From positions 1 to 55,833 of the forward strand of contig WJIN01000152.1 of assembly GCA_014730295.1 (NCBI GenBank): a DNA stretch of 55,833 nt, in the 5' to 3' direction. This DNA is from Promethearchaeota archaeon. Its GTDB lineage: Archaea > Asgardarchaeota > Lokiarchaeia > Sigynarchaeales > SOKP01. Below are positions 1 through 9,228 of this stretch, in pieces; position 1 is the first letter of the stretch; each line of letters opens with the position of its first letter. Made by a program: the position numbers and the translations under genes. The notes under the pieces are model-generated. The model saw only the letters and a list, made by a program, of their open reading frames with translations, was not told the origin of the DNA and did no database searches.

Positions 1-1
1 A

Positions 2-437
2 CTCAGAAATTTACGCCGATTTATAACTCTCTTTCATAACCACGCCTATTGCCCCCTTCAGAAGCGCGAAGGATTCGAGGACCAGCTGTTCAGTTGTATG
101 ATGTCCGAGTTCGGACACATTACCGAGTGATATTACCCTTATTCGTGCTATTCGGATATTGTCATCATTATTGAACAGAATAATCAAAAGAAACGATTGA
201 GGGCAAAGGATAGGCTTCATTCTGAACCAATTTAACGGTACACGCTTAGAAAAGGGCGACTTTCTAAAAGGACTCCATAAATTATGGAGTCGGGGGGATT
301 TATTCCCTAGGAAAGAGATTTTCCACAGCTTGAACCCCCGTTCTCTCGCATTATGGGATTGGGCAATTTCCAATCTTGCCAAGCGAGCAATTTTCCAGGC
401 TAATCGACGACCCCAACAAAATAAATTTTTAAACTAA
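2..437 (+). pseudogene. Degenerate coding remnant at the window's left edge, possibly mobile-element derived
   Basis: Plus-strand coding-like text runs through this stretch but is broken. One frame is open from base 2 to a TGA at 128-130. A second is open from 102, stops at TGA 198-200, and continues open from 201 to a TAA at 435-437, ending in a plausible tail rich in Ala, Arg and Gln (for example LAKRAIFQANRRPQQ). The DNA is visibly richer in G+C than what follows. A minus-strand open frame (11-382) also exists, but it has low-complexity hydrophobic text and no recognisable domain. I read this as a frameshifted remnant, perhaps of a transposase, because the right edge of the window also carries one. 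The family is not identified and the strand is only a preference. Confidence 0.35.
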
Positions 438-440
438 AAA

Positions 441-748
441 AGATAGTGTGTAATTTCTAAAAAAATTTGTTTTTTTTCACATACATTTCATTGAATCCTA
501 TTTTTTGATTTATTTAATTTCTTGTTGATCTTATTTATTTATTGGATGGTTCAATTTCTAAGGAATAATGAGATTAACCTTATGAATAATCTTAAGAAAT
601 TTCAGATTTCCTATTCTATTGATTTTTGCTATATTTGAATCTACTATATTACACTAAGCTACAAATTTAGATGAGAAGTCCATTGAGAGCAGAGAATTAA
701 AATAGAGGAGTCTTTATTTTATTAGTAAGATTAAAAAGAGGAGATAGA
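441..748. other. AT-rich intergenic stretch
   Basis: No open frame of note. The sequence is very AT-rich and changes composition sharply from the G+C-richer remnant on its left. A purine-rich AGAGGAGA Shine-Dalgarno-like stretch sits at its right end, just before the ATG of the broken AbrB gene. No repeat or RNA gene was seen. Confidence 0.5.
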
Positions 749-885
749 ATGATAACAGGTACATCATCAATTAGTGAAAAAGGGCAAGTGACCATTCCGA
801 AGAAAATAAGAGACAAATTGAGAATTCTGTTCATATTAAGACTTATGGATCCAGCAATTCCTTCGGAAGAAGGTATAATACTTAA
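749..885 (+). pseudogene. Frameshifted AbrB/SpoVT-type antitoxin remnant
   Basis: The ATG at 749 follows an AGAGGAG ribosome-binding site and opens a clear SpoVT/AbrB swapped-hairpin start (SISEKGQVTIPKKIRDKL). This family binds DNA as a dimer and usually acts as the antitoxin of a PIN-domain toxin. After about 25 codons the original frame stops looking like AbrB. The expected continuation (NSVHIKTYGSSNSF) appears in another frame and ends at TAA 883-885, which indicates a small indel. No toxin gene follows; the next gene is an enoyl-CoA hydratase. The original frame stays open to 928 and overlaps that gene's start. A dead or dying antitoxin is the simplest reading. A short functional 59-residue product cannot be excluded. 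Confidence 0.65.
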
Positions 886-917
886 TGTTTTTATATCAAG
901 AGGAGCAATTAATTCTT

Positions 918-1751
918 ATGAAATTTGAACAATTAATATATGAGGAAAGAGATCAAACTGCGTGGATTACTTTAAACAGACCTGAAACCCTCAATGCTTT
1001 GAGCATGCAATTATCAAAAGAGCTGACAGAAGCAATAAGATACATACGAGATAGTGGCGGAATTAAATTTGCTGTAATAAAGGGCGCTGGTAATAATTTC
1101 TCAGTTGGGGATGACATTAAAGAAATGATAAAATGGGGAGATGCTAATCAGATAATGCGAAGAGTGCGTTATTATCAGAATATGGCTAATCAGCTGGAAG
1201 AATTAGATAAAATTACAATCGCAGCGGTTGATGGCTATGCTGTGGGTGGTGGACTAGAAATAACAATGGCATGCGACTTCGTTATTGCTACTGAACGAGC
1301 GAAGTGGGGGATGCCGGAGATTGATGTGGGTATAACACCAGGATGGGGTGGTACTACCCGACTATCCCGATTGATCGGCAGAAGAAGAGCAAAAGAGATT
1401 AACTTCATTGGAGCACTCCATAATGCCCAAACAGCAGTAAATTGGAATTTATGGAATCGCGCAGTACCAAATGATCAATTAGATGTGGAAGTTGATAAAT
1501 TATTGGAAGTTCTTCGTTCAAAAAATCAACAAGGATTACGCCAACTCAAATTAATGATTAATCGTGGTGTAGAGTGCGATTTATATACTGCACAAGGATT
1601 TGAAGCGCTATCAGCCGGATTGACCGGTGCAGTTAGTGGAATGTGGAAAATAAAAGACGCCGACCAAGGTAAAGGGATTTTTGGATTTAAAGATAAAGAT
1701 AGTCTGTGGCAAAAACGTAGAAATCTAGCTAAAGAGTTTTGGACGGATTAG
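918..1751 (+). CDS. Enoyl-CoA hydratase/isomerase (crotonase) family protein
   Basis: This is a 277-residue crotonase-fold protein of ordinary length. The oxyanion-hole segment is seen as FSVGDDIKEM near residues 61-70. Both catalytic glutamates of classical hydratases are present: Glu114 in GGGLEITMACD and Glu134 in GMPEIDVGITPGWGG. This favours a true hydratase (syn addition of water to a 2-enoyl-CoA) over relatives that have lost one glutamate. I chose ATG 918 because it begins the conserved first strand (MKFEQLIYEERD) and has AGAGGAG about 12 bases upstream; an ATG at 885 would add eleven non-conserved residues. No other beta-oxidation gene is adjacent, so substrate chain length and pathway are unknown. 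Confidence 0.88.
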   Translation: MKFEQLIYEERDQTAWITLNRPETLNALSMQLSKELTEAIRYIRDSGGIKFAVIKGAGNNFSVGDDIKEMIKWGDANQIMRRVRYYQNMANQLEELDKITIAAVDGYAVGGGLEITMACDFVIATERAKWGMPEIDVGITPGWGGTTRLSRLIGRRRAKEINFIGALHNAQTAVNWNLWNRAVPNDQLDVEVDKLLEVLRSKNQQGLRQLKLMINRGVECDLYTAQGFEALSAGLTGAVSGMWKIKDADQGKGIFGFKDKDSLWQKRRNLAKEFWTD

Positions 1752-1972
1752 AGAACCAAGAAAGATCTCCAATGTTTATTCATATCTTTTCTCCATTTTT
1801 ACTAAATTTGAAAGAGTATGTAGAAGATCATCGTGAAACTGTCCTTTAATGAACAAACATAAATATCACCATATTAATGTCATTAATAAAAGAATCAAAA
1901 ATGTAACTTACAATTTCTAGTATTATAATAGGTTATAAATTTCTTTTTTGAATCATTTATGATATAGGAATC

Positions 1973-2374
1973 CTAATAATCAATTTTTTTAACCTTCAAG
2001 GACTCTACATCCTTAAAGTGAGTTTCCGTAGTGTAAATTAATATATTTCTTATTAAAGCCTCAGCTACGATAATTGAATCAACCATTGAGAGAAAATAAT
2101 ACTTACACTTGAGTTCTCCAGCAAAAATTGAGATATTTTTACGAATAGGAAGAAAATCAATCATCTCACCCTTTCGAAGATTTTCCATAATAATTTGAGA
2201 ACTTAATTTTCCTTTTTGTCGGCATAAATGGGTAAATAATTCAATATAATTGATTTCCGATGAGATGAATCTATATTGATTCTTTTTTTTGGTATTAATT
2301 TTTTTAATCGTTTCTTTATGATTACTTTGATATAAACTTATTACTCCAGTATCAAGAAATATTGTATTTTTCAA
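1973..2374 (-). CDS. PIN-domain ribonuclease toxin (VapC-like)
   Basis: This 133-residue protein has a PIN-domain layout: LDTGVIS with Asp8, an acidic Glu45 in INYIEL, and Asp99 in SMVDSIIVAEA. Near the C-terminus, TTETHF has Glu117 where most family members have Asp. PIN toxins are Mg-dependent RNases that cleave tRNA, rRNA or mRNA. Its ATG overlaps the stop of the upstream AbrB-type gene by four bases, the normal arrangement for a translationally coupled toxin-antitoxin pair. The catalytic set looks complete, so it is probably active. The RNA target cannot be predicted. Confidence 0.85.
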   Translation of the reverse strand: MKNTIFLDTGVISLYQSNHKETIKKINTKKKNQYRFISSEINYIELFTHLCRQKGKLSSQIIMENLRKGEMIDFLPIRKNISIFAGELKCKYYFLSMVDSIIVAEALIRNILIYTTETHFKDVESLKVKKIDY

Positions 2375-2637
2375 TCAAAATCCCTCTGGTATAACCTATC
2401 TTTCTCCCGTTCAATTTCCATTTTACGCTCTTTAGAGATTTCATTTATTACCTTGATAGTTGTTTCTCTATCCAAAGTTGATTTTAGTTGATCCTCTGAG
2501 AGATATGGTAATATTTTGATACCTTCTAAGGGATGATCAATGACTATGACTTTATCTCCATCTTCCCATCCATATTTTCGGCGAATCTCGGCTGGGATTG
2601 TGATTCTTCCATGATTACTAATATTAACCACTGTCAT
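2371..2637 (-). CDS. AbrB/SpoVT-family antitoxin (VapB-like)
   Basis: This 88-residue protein begins with a swapped-hairpin AbrB DNA-binding domain (ISNHGRITIPAEIRRKYGW, then DGDKVIVID) over residues 1-45. A charged helical C-terminal tail follows, which in this family wraps around the PIN toxin and blocks its active site. It lies immediately upstream of, and overlaps by four bases, the VapC-like gene, so the two form one operon. Such pairs normally repress their own promoter through the AbrB domain. The promoter would lie in the AT-rich stretch just above 2637. Confidence 0.87.
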   Translation of the reverse strand: MTVVNISNHGRITIPAEIRRKYGWEDGDKVIVIDHPLEGIKILPYLSEDQLKSTLDRETTIKVINEISKERKMEIEREKDRLYQRDFD

Positions 2638-2788
2638 ATATATTTAAATAGGAAAAGAACAATATATATTTGCTTATCATTCTCCAATTTTGCTAAGCAA
2701 GAATAGGTCGATTTTCTAATAATTCTCTATTGAATGTTATGAACGAATTAACCAGTACAATCCTTTAATGATTAACACTAAGTATCTG

Positions 2789-2922
2789 CTAATGCAAGAA
2801 TTTCTTTTTGATCTGGTTTTGAACTAAACGTAATATCAAGTCTTTAAAAGATACCTCTTCCTTTTTATGTTTATTAGAGCATTATAAGCCTCTTCTGATA
2901 AGGAAACGGTTTTGTGTCTCAT
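2789..2922 (-). pseudogene. Frameshifted VapB antitoxin remnant (UPF0330/DUF217 type)
   Basis: The otherwise gene-free stretch 2638-3008 contains, on the minus strand, an ATG at 2922 opening MRHKTVSLSEEAYNALINIK. This is the typical start of the short archaeal VapB family whose members read like 'KTISLSEEAYEKLKKLK'. About 20 codons in, the frame shifts, and the expected continuation (KEEVSFKDLILRLV) is found one base out, ending at a stop at 2789-2791. No partner toxin remains next to it. It is the third antitoxin-like gene in 2.2 kb, two of them dead. The rest of 2638-3008 shows nothing else. Confidence 0.6.
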
Positions 2923-3008
2923 TTAATTTTGTTAATAATTTTTTATTCTATAATTCTTTTTATATCTTTTATTGCTCACTTAGATATTACTAACTACTAC
3001 TCCTGACT

Positions 3009-3860
3009 TTAATCTAACTTTTCCTTTAATTTGAGGTTTTCTTCTCTAAGTTTTTCAATCGTTTTTGCTTGATTATCAATCGTTTTTGCTTGATTATCAA
3101 TCGTTTTTGCTTGGTCCTCAATTGTCCGTTTATTGATTTCATTTTCTGTTAAAAATAATTCATTCTTATCGGGTTTTGCTAATACAAGACGATAGAGAGG
3201 TTCATCTTTCTTAAATTTCCGCTCCCGTTTCTTTAATCCGATTCGAAAAGGTACTATGTCGCTCACATCAATTAACGCATCCGAGACGAATTCTCCAGAG
3301 GAGTTTATGCTTACTTTCCGCAGTTCTTTTATCTTATAATCTCCATTATCTTGTAAAAGATAAGCTCTGGCAAACGGTGGTTTATATATATTAGTAGCAA
3401 CGTGATAGGAATTAAATACGAGATAAAGGGGGATTTCTACAAGGCGACAGTAATCTAACTTTTCTGCAAGGTCGGAACGCCATGTACTGGGGGAAAGGAT
3501 ATTGATTCCCATCGTGGGTACTCTATTATCAAAATCCTTAGCTTGATAAGAAGGTAAATCATAGGGAATGTTTAATCCTTTAAAATAGGAGATGTCGAAT
3601 TGAATGTCAATATTTATGCCATTTTTTTTAAAATAGTGATGGAGGTCCCACATAGTCCGATCATCCGGAAAATTGGTGGTTAACACATCGTAAAGATATG
3701 TAATTTCTGCAGAATGAGGTTCATTTTCTCTTCGACCCAATCTTGGGATATTGGGTTCATAGGTATCTGGCTCGGCATCTCGATGGCGGGTACTTACAAA
3801 TGGTTTTTTATTCCTATCTTCTCTCCTCGGTGTATCTGAGCTTTCTTGCATTATTTTCAC
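3009..3860 (-). CDS. Uma2-like (DUF820) PD-(D/E)XK nuclease-family protein with coiled-coil tail
   Basis: This 283-residue protein has a Uma2-like core at about residues 60-235. The hallmark block is VPTMGINILSPSTWRSDLAEKL, followed by a hydrophobic strand ending in LYLVF. This resembles the 'DLVIEVLSPSTxxxDxxxK...YWVVDP' signature of the Uma2/DUF820 restriction-endonuclease-like fold. The usual acidic residue before the LSPS block is not obvious (GINIL instead of IEVL), so catalytic activity is uncertain. The C-terminus is a short coiled coil containing three seven-residue repeats (NQAKTID). It lies 161 bases downstream of a DNA methyltransferase on the same strand, so a restriction-modification link is possible, but Uma2 genes are often scattered and of unknown role. 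Confidence 0.7.
   Translation of the reverse strand: MKIMQESSDTPRREDRNKKPFVSTRHRDAEPDTYEPNIPRLGRRENEPHSAEITYLYDVLTTNFPDDRTMWDLHHYFKKNGINIDIQFDISYFKGLNIPYDLPSYQAKDFDNRVPTMGINILSPSTWRSDLAEKLDYCRLVEIPLYLVFNSYHVATNIYKPPFARAYLLQDNGDYKIKELRKVSINSSGEFVSDALIDVSDIVPFRIGLKKRERKFKKDEPLYRLVLAKPDKNELFLTENEINKRTIEDQAKTIDNQAKTIDNQAKTIEKLREENLKLKEKLD
3055..3117. repeat. Three tandem 21-bp direct repeats inside the Uma2-like gene
   Basis: Units at 3055-3075 and 3076-3096 are identical; a third at 3097-3117 differs only in its last few bases. Each encodes one heptad (IDNQAKT) of the C-terminal coiled coil. The unit is a multiple of three, so copy-number change by slippage keeps the reading frame and only lengthens or shortens the coil. 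Confidence 0.9.
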
Positions 3861-4021
3861 CTTCCCTATGCTTTATATACAATTAATCTATATAAAAATA
3901 TTCTTTAATTTCTCAAACATATTTAAAAAGTGGAAAATATATGCTAAAACAATATCTTTATTAAAACTCTCTCACAAGGGCAAAATCAATTCTTATTAAA
4001 TCAACTAATAATTTTAAATTC

Positions 4022-5077
4022 CTATTCCATATCCCCCAATTCATATGGTTTATGAATCAAGCTATAGTTATGCTCATCACTTATTATATCTTGTATTGAA
4101 TAGAATAAAATATTCTGCTCTTGTGATGTAATCACGGGAAATCTGTAATTAATGGAAGTATATTTGATATGATTTCTTTTAGAATAGTTTTCAACAGATC
4201 TAATATGCGATTTTATTCTTTTCTTGTTAAACGTCTCATTTATCATCTTAATTTTTTTTATGTTTTCTTCAAAGATACTTATAAACTCGGAATCTAGTTC
4301 AAATCCAATAGAGTTCCTGGCTAAGATCATTGCCGCTAATGTAGTAGTTCCTGTACCCCAGAATGGGTCTAAGACTGTATCACCATAGACAGAAAACATA
4401 TTTATCAACCGGTAAGGCAATTCGAGGGGAAAAGCTGCGGATCGCTCTCTCAAATCACCATTATTTTGTAAGGTTTGGGAAACACCCCTCATATCCTTCC
4501 ATATATCTGAGAACCATCTATTACGCTCTTCCCAAAAAAAGGCGCTATTATATCGCGTCTCTGAGTTGGGTGGAAATTTTCGATTTTTCAATCCGTTTCG
4601 AAAGAGGAGAATATATTCATGTTCAAGAGTGACATAGGCATTTGATGGAAGCATTCCCGATCCCATAAATTTTGTAGGACTATTGGTGGGTTTTCTCCAT
4701 AAAATCATAGGAAGTGGGATACTTCCGTTATCTTGGAAAAATTGCGAGACTTTTACGTGATTAGGGAACAGCTGAAAGGTTTTGCCTATTTTTCGTGTAG
4801 CATCTCCAATATTAATACAGATTATTCCGCTTTCTTTCACGACACGAACACATTCCTCCCAAACTTCACTTAAATTCTCGTGCATTAGATCATAGGCGAG
4901 TTTACCTTTTTCGTTTTTTAAAGCTAACCCAATCCTGTCATCTTTAGAGGAAAAGAGTTCATCCCACATTTCAATCATCGGGTACGGTGGTGAAGTTATA
5001 AGCAAATCAATTGAATTCGATTTGATCTCACCCATATCCTTAGAATCGTCAAAAAAAATGGTATGTGTTGTTTTCAT
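4022..5077 (-). CDS. DNA methyltransferase, beta-class N4-cytosine/N6-adenine type
   Basis: This 351-residue protein has the catalytic motif IV first (TSPPYP, residues 28-33) and the S-adenosylmethionine-binding motif I near the end (DPFWGTGTT, residues 237-245). That is the circular order of beta-class amino-methyltransferases. SPPY instead of DPPY is most often seen in N4-cytosine enzymes, but N6-adenine activity cannot be excluded. The target domain lies between the motifs, at about residues 100-220. No classical restriction endonuclease is adjacent; the only nuclease-like neighbour is the Uma2-like gene downstream. It may therefore be an orphan methylase or half of an unrecognised restriction pair. 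The ATG at 5077 directly begins the conserved N-terminus. Confidence 0.9.
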   Translation of the reverse strand: MKTTHTIFFDDSKDMGEIKSNSIDLLITSPPYPMIEMWDELFSSKDDRIGLALKNEKGKLAYDLMHENLSEVWEECVRVVKESGIICINIGDATRKIGKTFQLFPNHVKVSQFFQDNGSIPLPMILWRKPTNSPTKFMGSGMLPSNAYVTLEHEYILLFRNGLKNRKFPPNSETRYNSAFFWEERNRWFSDIWKDMRGVSQTLQNNGDLRERSAAFPLELPYRLINMFSVYGDTVLDPFWGTGTTTLAAMILARNSIGFELDSEFISIFEENIKKIKMINETFNKKRIKSHIRSVENYSKRNHIKYTSINYRFPVITSQEQNILFYSIQDIISDEHNYSLIHKPYELGDME

Positions 5078-5274
5078 ACTAGTTTAAAGACAAACTTTTT
5101 ATAAATACAAAATTCCAAGAAAGAATTTAAAGTTTTATTATTAATCCCATTGCTACTATTATTATAGCTTCAAAATTCTTAGATTATCCAATAGAAAATA
5201 TAAAATTTAAAGATTTGAAAAAGAAAGAAAAAAACGAGATTTTATTTTTTCAGGAATTAAATGATTTAGTTTAT

Positions 5275-8200
5275 TTAAGGAACTGAGCCACCATCATTAA
5301 TCGTCCAACCATAAGTACCAATTAGAATTACATTGCGGGCGTATTCAGCGTCACCACCAGCCGTATATGTAGAAAATCCTCCATCAAAGCTAATACCTGC
5401 TTGCAATGATGTAAGATTACTCCATCCAATAAGTATCTTATCGTAATTCGAAGTAGATAAAGCAACTCCTTCAAACATCTCATCCATATAACTAACATTA
5501 GAAATATTCCAGGAACCAATATCTTGATCGAATGATGTAGCATAATAGAACATATAACTCATAGTTGAGACTCTAGATACGTTCCAATTACCAATATCGT
5601 GGTTAAACGAAACGGCGCCATAAAACATTTCACTCATACTAATAACATTAGAAACATTCCAAGAGTTAATGTTTTGGTTAAAGTTCGAGGCGTATTTAAA
5701 CATTTCACTCATATCCGTAACCCTTGAAACATCCCAATCTAAGGATTGGTTAAAGGATCCCGCTTTTAAAAACATTCTTCTCATATTTTTGACGTTGGAA
5801 ATGTCCCAAGAACTAAGATATTGATTGAATGAGGAAGCTTCCAGGAACATTTCACTCATATCGATAACACTTGAAACATTCCATAAATCAAGAGGATAAT
5901 TGAAATCATTTGCCTTATAGAACATCCCACTCATATCAGTCACGCAAGAAACATCCCATGAATTTAAAGGTTGATTAAAAGTTCGGTCGAAATAGAATAA
6001 AAATTTCATGTTTTTAACGTTAGAAACATCCCATGAGCTAACATTTTGATTAAATGATGTACCCGCAAACATGTAGCTCATGTCTGTAACATTGGATACT
6101 ATCCAAGAACTAAGATCTTGATTAAAAGATGGAGAATTGAAAAACATATTAGACATATTTCTGACATTGGAAACATCCCATAAATCAAGTGGTTGGTTAA
6201 AAGAAGACGGATGACCCCGAAACATAAAACTCATATCTGTAACGCTTGAAACGACCCAATCATTAATATTTTGATTAAATTCTATTGCCTCATGAAACAT
6301 TCCTCTCATATTAATAACATTAGAAACATCCCATAAATCAAGTGGTTGGTTAAAAGAAGTTGCATAAAAGAACATTTTACTCATATCAACGACATTAGAT
6401 ACAGACCAATTGTTAAGCGATTGATCAAAATCCTCACAACAATAAAACATTCTGCTCATATCGATAACACTTGACACATCCCAAGATTGAAGTGATTGGT
6501 TAAAAATTAATGCTTGTGCAAACATCTCACTCATTTCTATGACATTAGACACATTCCAAGAGTTAAGTGGTTGATTAAAAGAAGACGCATCAAAGAATAA
6601 ACCTCTCATATTGATCACATTTCCAACCTCCCACATGCTAAGATTTTGGTTAAACTCAACGGCACCCTCAAACATGTAGCTCATATCAATAACACTTGAA
6701 ACATTCCATGAATCTAGGGGTCGATTGAAACAAGAGGCACCAGAAAACATCTTCTTCATATTGAAGACATTAGAAACATCCCATGAACTGAGATTTTGGT
6801 TGAATGATGTAGCTCCCTCGAACAAATAACTCATATCGAGGACACTTGAAATATCCCAATTATTAAGTTGTTGATTAAAAGACGACACACCACTAAACAT
6901 AGCACTCATATTTTTAATTGTAGTTAAGTTCCAAGCACTTATGTTACCATTATTTCCGAATTTAATACAATCTTTGAAGGCTTGATATAAATTTGTAGTT
7001 GCAGTCAAGTTTAGGGAATCAGATGCTTTCATATTCAGGTTTGAACATCCATAGAAATAACTTCCCAAATTGCCTAATTCCAAATCTCCCCATTGCTTGA
7101 TTTGTATCAGTTTCAATCTATCACCACTATTATTAAACATCCATCCTCTAATAGTACCGTTTATGATTATATCATAAACTCCTGGAGAAGAATAGGTATG
7201 TAGTATCTCGGGTTGATTCCAATTTGTAATTGTATTATTTGTTCCATCTCCCCAAAAGACCGTGAAATTATAAGTACCAGAAGCCATAAGTGGGAGTTTT
7301 ATTTGATAAGTATTACTCGATTCACTTGTATTTTGTCTTGTATCCCAAACTGAATAAAAACCTTTCAATTGCCCAGCATCACTTATTTCCCATCCATAGT
7401 AGTCTTGCAAAAATTGTTTTCTGTCTGCTGCATATCCAATAGTATGTTTAGAATTTCCCGCACTGAATTTTACACCATAATTTAAACTTGAAAGGTTAGA
7501 CCAATTGATCAAGATACTATCATAATTAGAAATTGACAGCGAAATTCCATTAAACATTTCATACATGTCAGAGACTTTTGAAATATTCCAATTCCCAAGA
7601 TCGTGATTGAATGAGAATGCTTTATAGAACATATATCTCATATTATCAACATTAGATACATCCCAAGAACTGATATTTTGATTAAAAGAGGTAGCATAGC
7701 AAAACATTGATCTCATATTCTTAACCCTACTTACATTCCAAGCATCAATCGGTTGGTTGAAAGAAATCGCGTACCTAAACATATTAACCATATCAGTAAC
7801 TCGATTTACCTTCCATTCATTAAGAGATTGATTAAATAAAGATGCAAATGCAAACATAGAGTCCATATTTATTACACTAGAAACGTTCCATAAGCTAATA
7901 TTTCCATTAAACAGGGAAGCAGAATGAAACATGTTTCTCATATTGATAACATTCGATACATCCCATGAATTTAGGGGTCTGTTGAAAGAAGAGGCACCAT
8001 AAAACATACCTTGCATATCTGTAATGCTAGTGGTATCCCAATCATTTAGCGGTTGATTAAATGAAGAAGCGAAGGCAAACATATATATTGTATCTGTGAC
8101 TCCACTGATATCCCATCCACTTATATTTTGGTTGAATGAGGATGCACCTGCAAACATTACCTTCATATCACTAACGTTAGATACGTTCCATTCACTAATA

Positions 8201-9228
8201 TCTTGATTGAATGAAGAAGCACCGCAAAACATATAGCTCATGTCATTTACATTTGAAACCTTCCAAGAACTTATATTTTGATTAAAGGTAGTTGCATCAT
8301 TAAACATTAAACTCATATTCGAAACTTTGGAAACATTCCATTTACCAATATTCTGATTAAATGTAGTGGCACTGGTAAACATAGAACTCATATCCGATAT
8401 TTTAGAAACGTTCCAATCTGTCATAGTTCCATGAGATCCGAGATTAGAACAGTCTTTAAAAGCTTGGTGTAGACTTTTCGTTCTAGATAAATCTAAAGCA
8501 TCTTTTGCATTTAATCTTAAATTAGTACATCCATAAAAATAATTTTCTGAATTGCCTACAATTAAGTCCGCCCATTTTTTAATCTCTAGAATTTTTAAGC
8601 GATCCCCGCTATTATTAAAACTCCAACCAACTATGGTTCCATCAATTTTTATAACATATCTTCCCGGTGAATTATAAGTATGAAGTATCTCCGGTTGGTC
8701 CCATTTACTTATAAAGTCCTCAGTCCCATCTCCCCAATAGACTTGAAAATAGTATTCACCATCAGGAACTAATGGTAACTTAATTTGTTTATTGCCACTT
8801 GACTCATAGCTTACCTTAGTTGTGTCCCATAAAGAATAAAAACAACTTCCAACATCCACTGTAAATGAAACTGATTCAAAGGCAACATTTCCCGATGTAT
8901 CATTCGCCCAAACTTTTATTGTATTTAATCCCAAGTCAAAATTTATAGAACATGGAGAGGAGTATATTATATCTGTACCATTCCAATTATACCATACTTT
9001 ATCGACTTGAGTATCATCTGTTACCTCGATTTGGAAAAATTGAATTGGATCTTCATAAGTATCGTTAACAGGATTAGAAAGGCTAATAGATGGGGCAGTA
9101 GTGTCATAAAAAGGAGGAGGTGTATCAATATCGTCATTAGAATTTAAAAATAAAAATGCTAGACTGATCCCTAATCCGCTTAATACCATCAGAGAAATAA
9201 CAAATGTAATTATTATTTTTTTTCTCAT
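5275..9228 (-). CDS. Giant surface protein with two Ig/PKD-like heads and 32 DUF285 (BspA-type) repeats
   Basis: This 1317-residue protein starts with a basic tail and one hydrophobic segment (about residues 5-28), a signal peptide or membrane anchor. An Ig-like domain follows at about 40-130. Two homologous modules come next, each with a PKD-like head (WGDGT motif, then PEILHTY, then YFYGC) and a ladder of 25-residue repeats of the form W-[DN]VSNVxDMSxMFxxAxSFNQ. I count 12 repeats in the first module and 20 in the second. This repeat is the 'mycoplasma lipoprotein'/DUF285 type also found in BspA-like surface proteins. Nearly every repeat carries NxS/T sequons, so heavy N-glycosylation outside the cell is likely. 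No C-terminal anchor is seen. Function is probably adhesion or surface layer; the ligand is unknown. Confidence 0.85.
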   Translation of the reverse strand: MRKKIIITFVISLMVLSGLGISLAFLFLNSNDDIDTPPPFYDTTAPSISLSNPVNDTYEDPIQFFQIEVTDDTQVDKVWYNWNGTDIIYSSPCSINFDLGLNTIKVWANDTSGNVAFESVSFTVDVGSCFYSLWDTTKVSYESSGNKQIKLPLVPDGEYYFQVYWGDGTEDFISKWDQPEILHTYNSPGRYVIKIDGTIVGWSFNNSGDRLKILEIKKWADLIVGNSENYFYGCTNLRLNAKDALDLSRTKSLHQAFKDCSNLGSHGTMTDWNVSKISDMSSMFTSATTFNQNIGKWNVSKVSNMSLMFNDATTFNQNISSWKVSNVNDMSYMFCGASSFNQDISEWNVSNVSDMKVMFAGASSFNQNISGWDISGVTDTIYMFAFASSFNQPLNDWDTTSITDMQGMFYGASSFNRPLNSWDVSNVINMRNMFHSASLFNGNISLWNVSSVINMDSMFAFASLFNQSLNEWKVNRVTDMVNMFRYAISFNQPIDAWNVSRVKNMRSMFCYATSFNQNISSWDVSNVDNMRYMFYKAFSFNHDLGNWNISKVSDMYEMFNGISLSISNYDSILINWSNLSSLNYGVKFSAGNSKHTIGYAADRKQFLQDYYGWEISDAGQLKGFYSVWDTRQNTSESSNTYQIKLPLMASGTYNFTVFWGDGTNNTITNWNQPEILHTYSSPGVYDIIINGTIRGWMFNNSGDRLKLIQIKQWGDLELGNLGSYFYGCSNLNMKASDSLNLTATTNLYQAFKDCIKFGNNGNISAWNLTTIKNMSAMFSGVSSFNQQLNNWDISSVLDMSYLFEGATSFNQNLSSWDVSNVFNMKKMFSGASCFNRPLDSWNVSSVIDMSYMFEGAVEFNQNLSMWEVGNVINMRGLFFDASSFNQPLNSWNVSNVIEMSEMFAQALIFNQSLQSWDVSSVIDMSRMFYCCEDFDQSLNNWSVSNVVDMSKMFFYATSFNQPLDLWDVSNVINMRGMFHEAIEFNQNINDWVVSSVTDMSFMFRGHPSSFNQPLDLWDVSNVRNMSNMFFNSPSFNQDLSSWIVSNVTDMSYMFAGTSFNQNVSSWDVSNVKNMKFLFYFDRTFNQPLNSWDVSCVTDMSGMFYKANDFNYPLDLWNVSSVIDMSEMFLEASSFNQYLSSWDISNVKNMRRMFLKAGSFNQSLDWDVSRVTDMSEMFKYASNFNQNINSWNVSNVISMSEMFYGAVSFNHDIGNWNVSRVSTMSYMFYYATSFDQDIGSWNISNVSYMDEMFEGVALSTSNYDKILIGWSNLTSLQAGISFDGGFSTYTAGGDAEYARNVILIGTYGWTINDGGSVP

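Noticed and set aside
11..382. Minus-strand open frame of 123 codons at the left edge
   Set aside because: Composition is irregular and no domain is visible. The plus strand in the same place shows more protein-like text, though broken, so I annotated that instead as a remnant.
5275..9228. Satellite DNA or CRISPR reading of the 75-bp repeats
   Set aside because: They are the DNA form of 25-residue DUF285 protein repeats in one intact frame.
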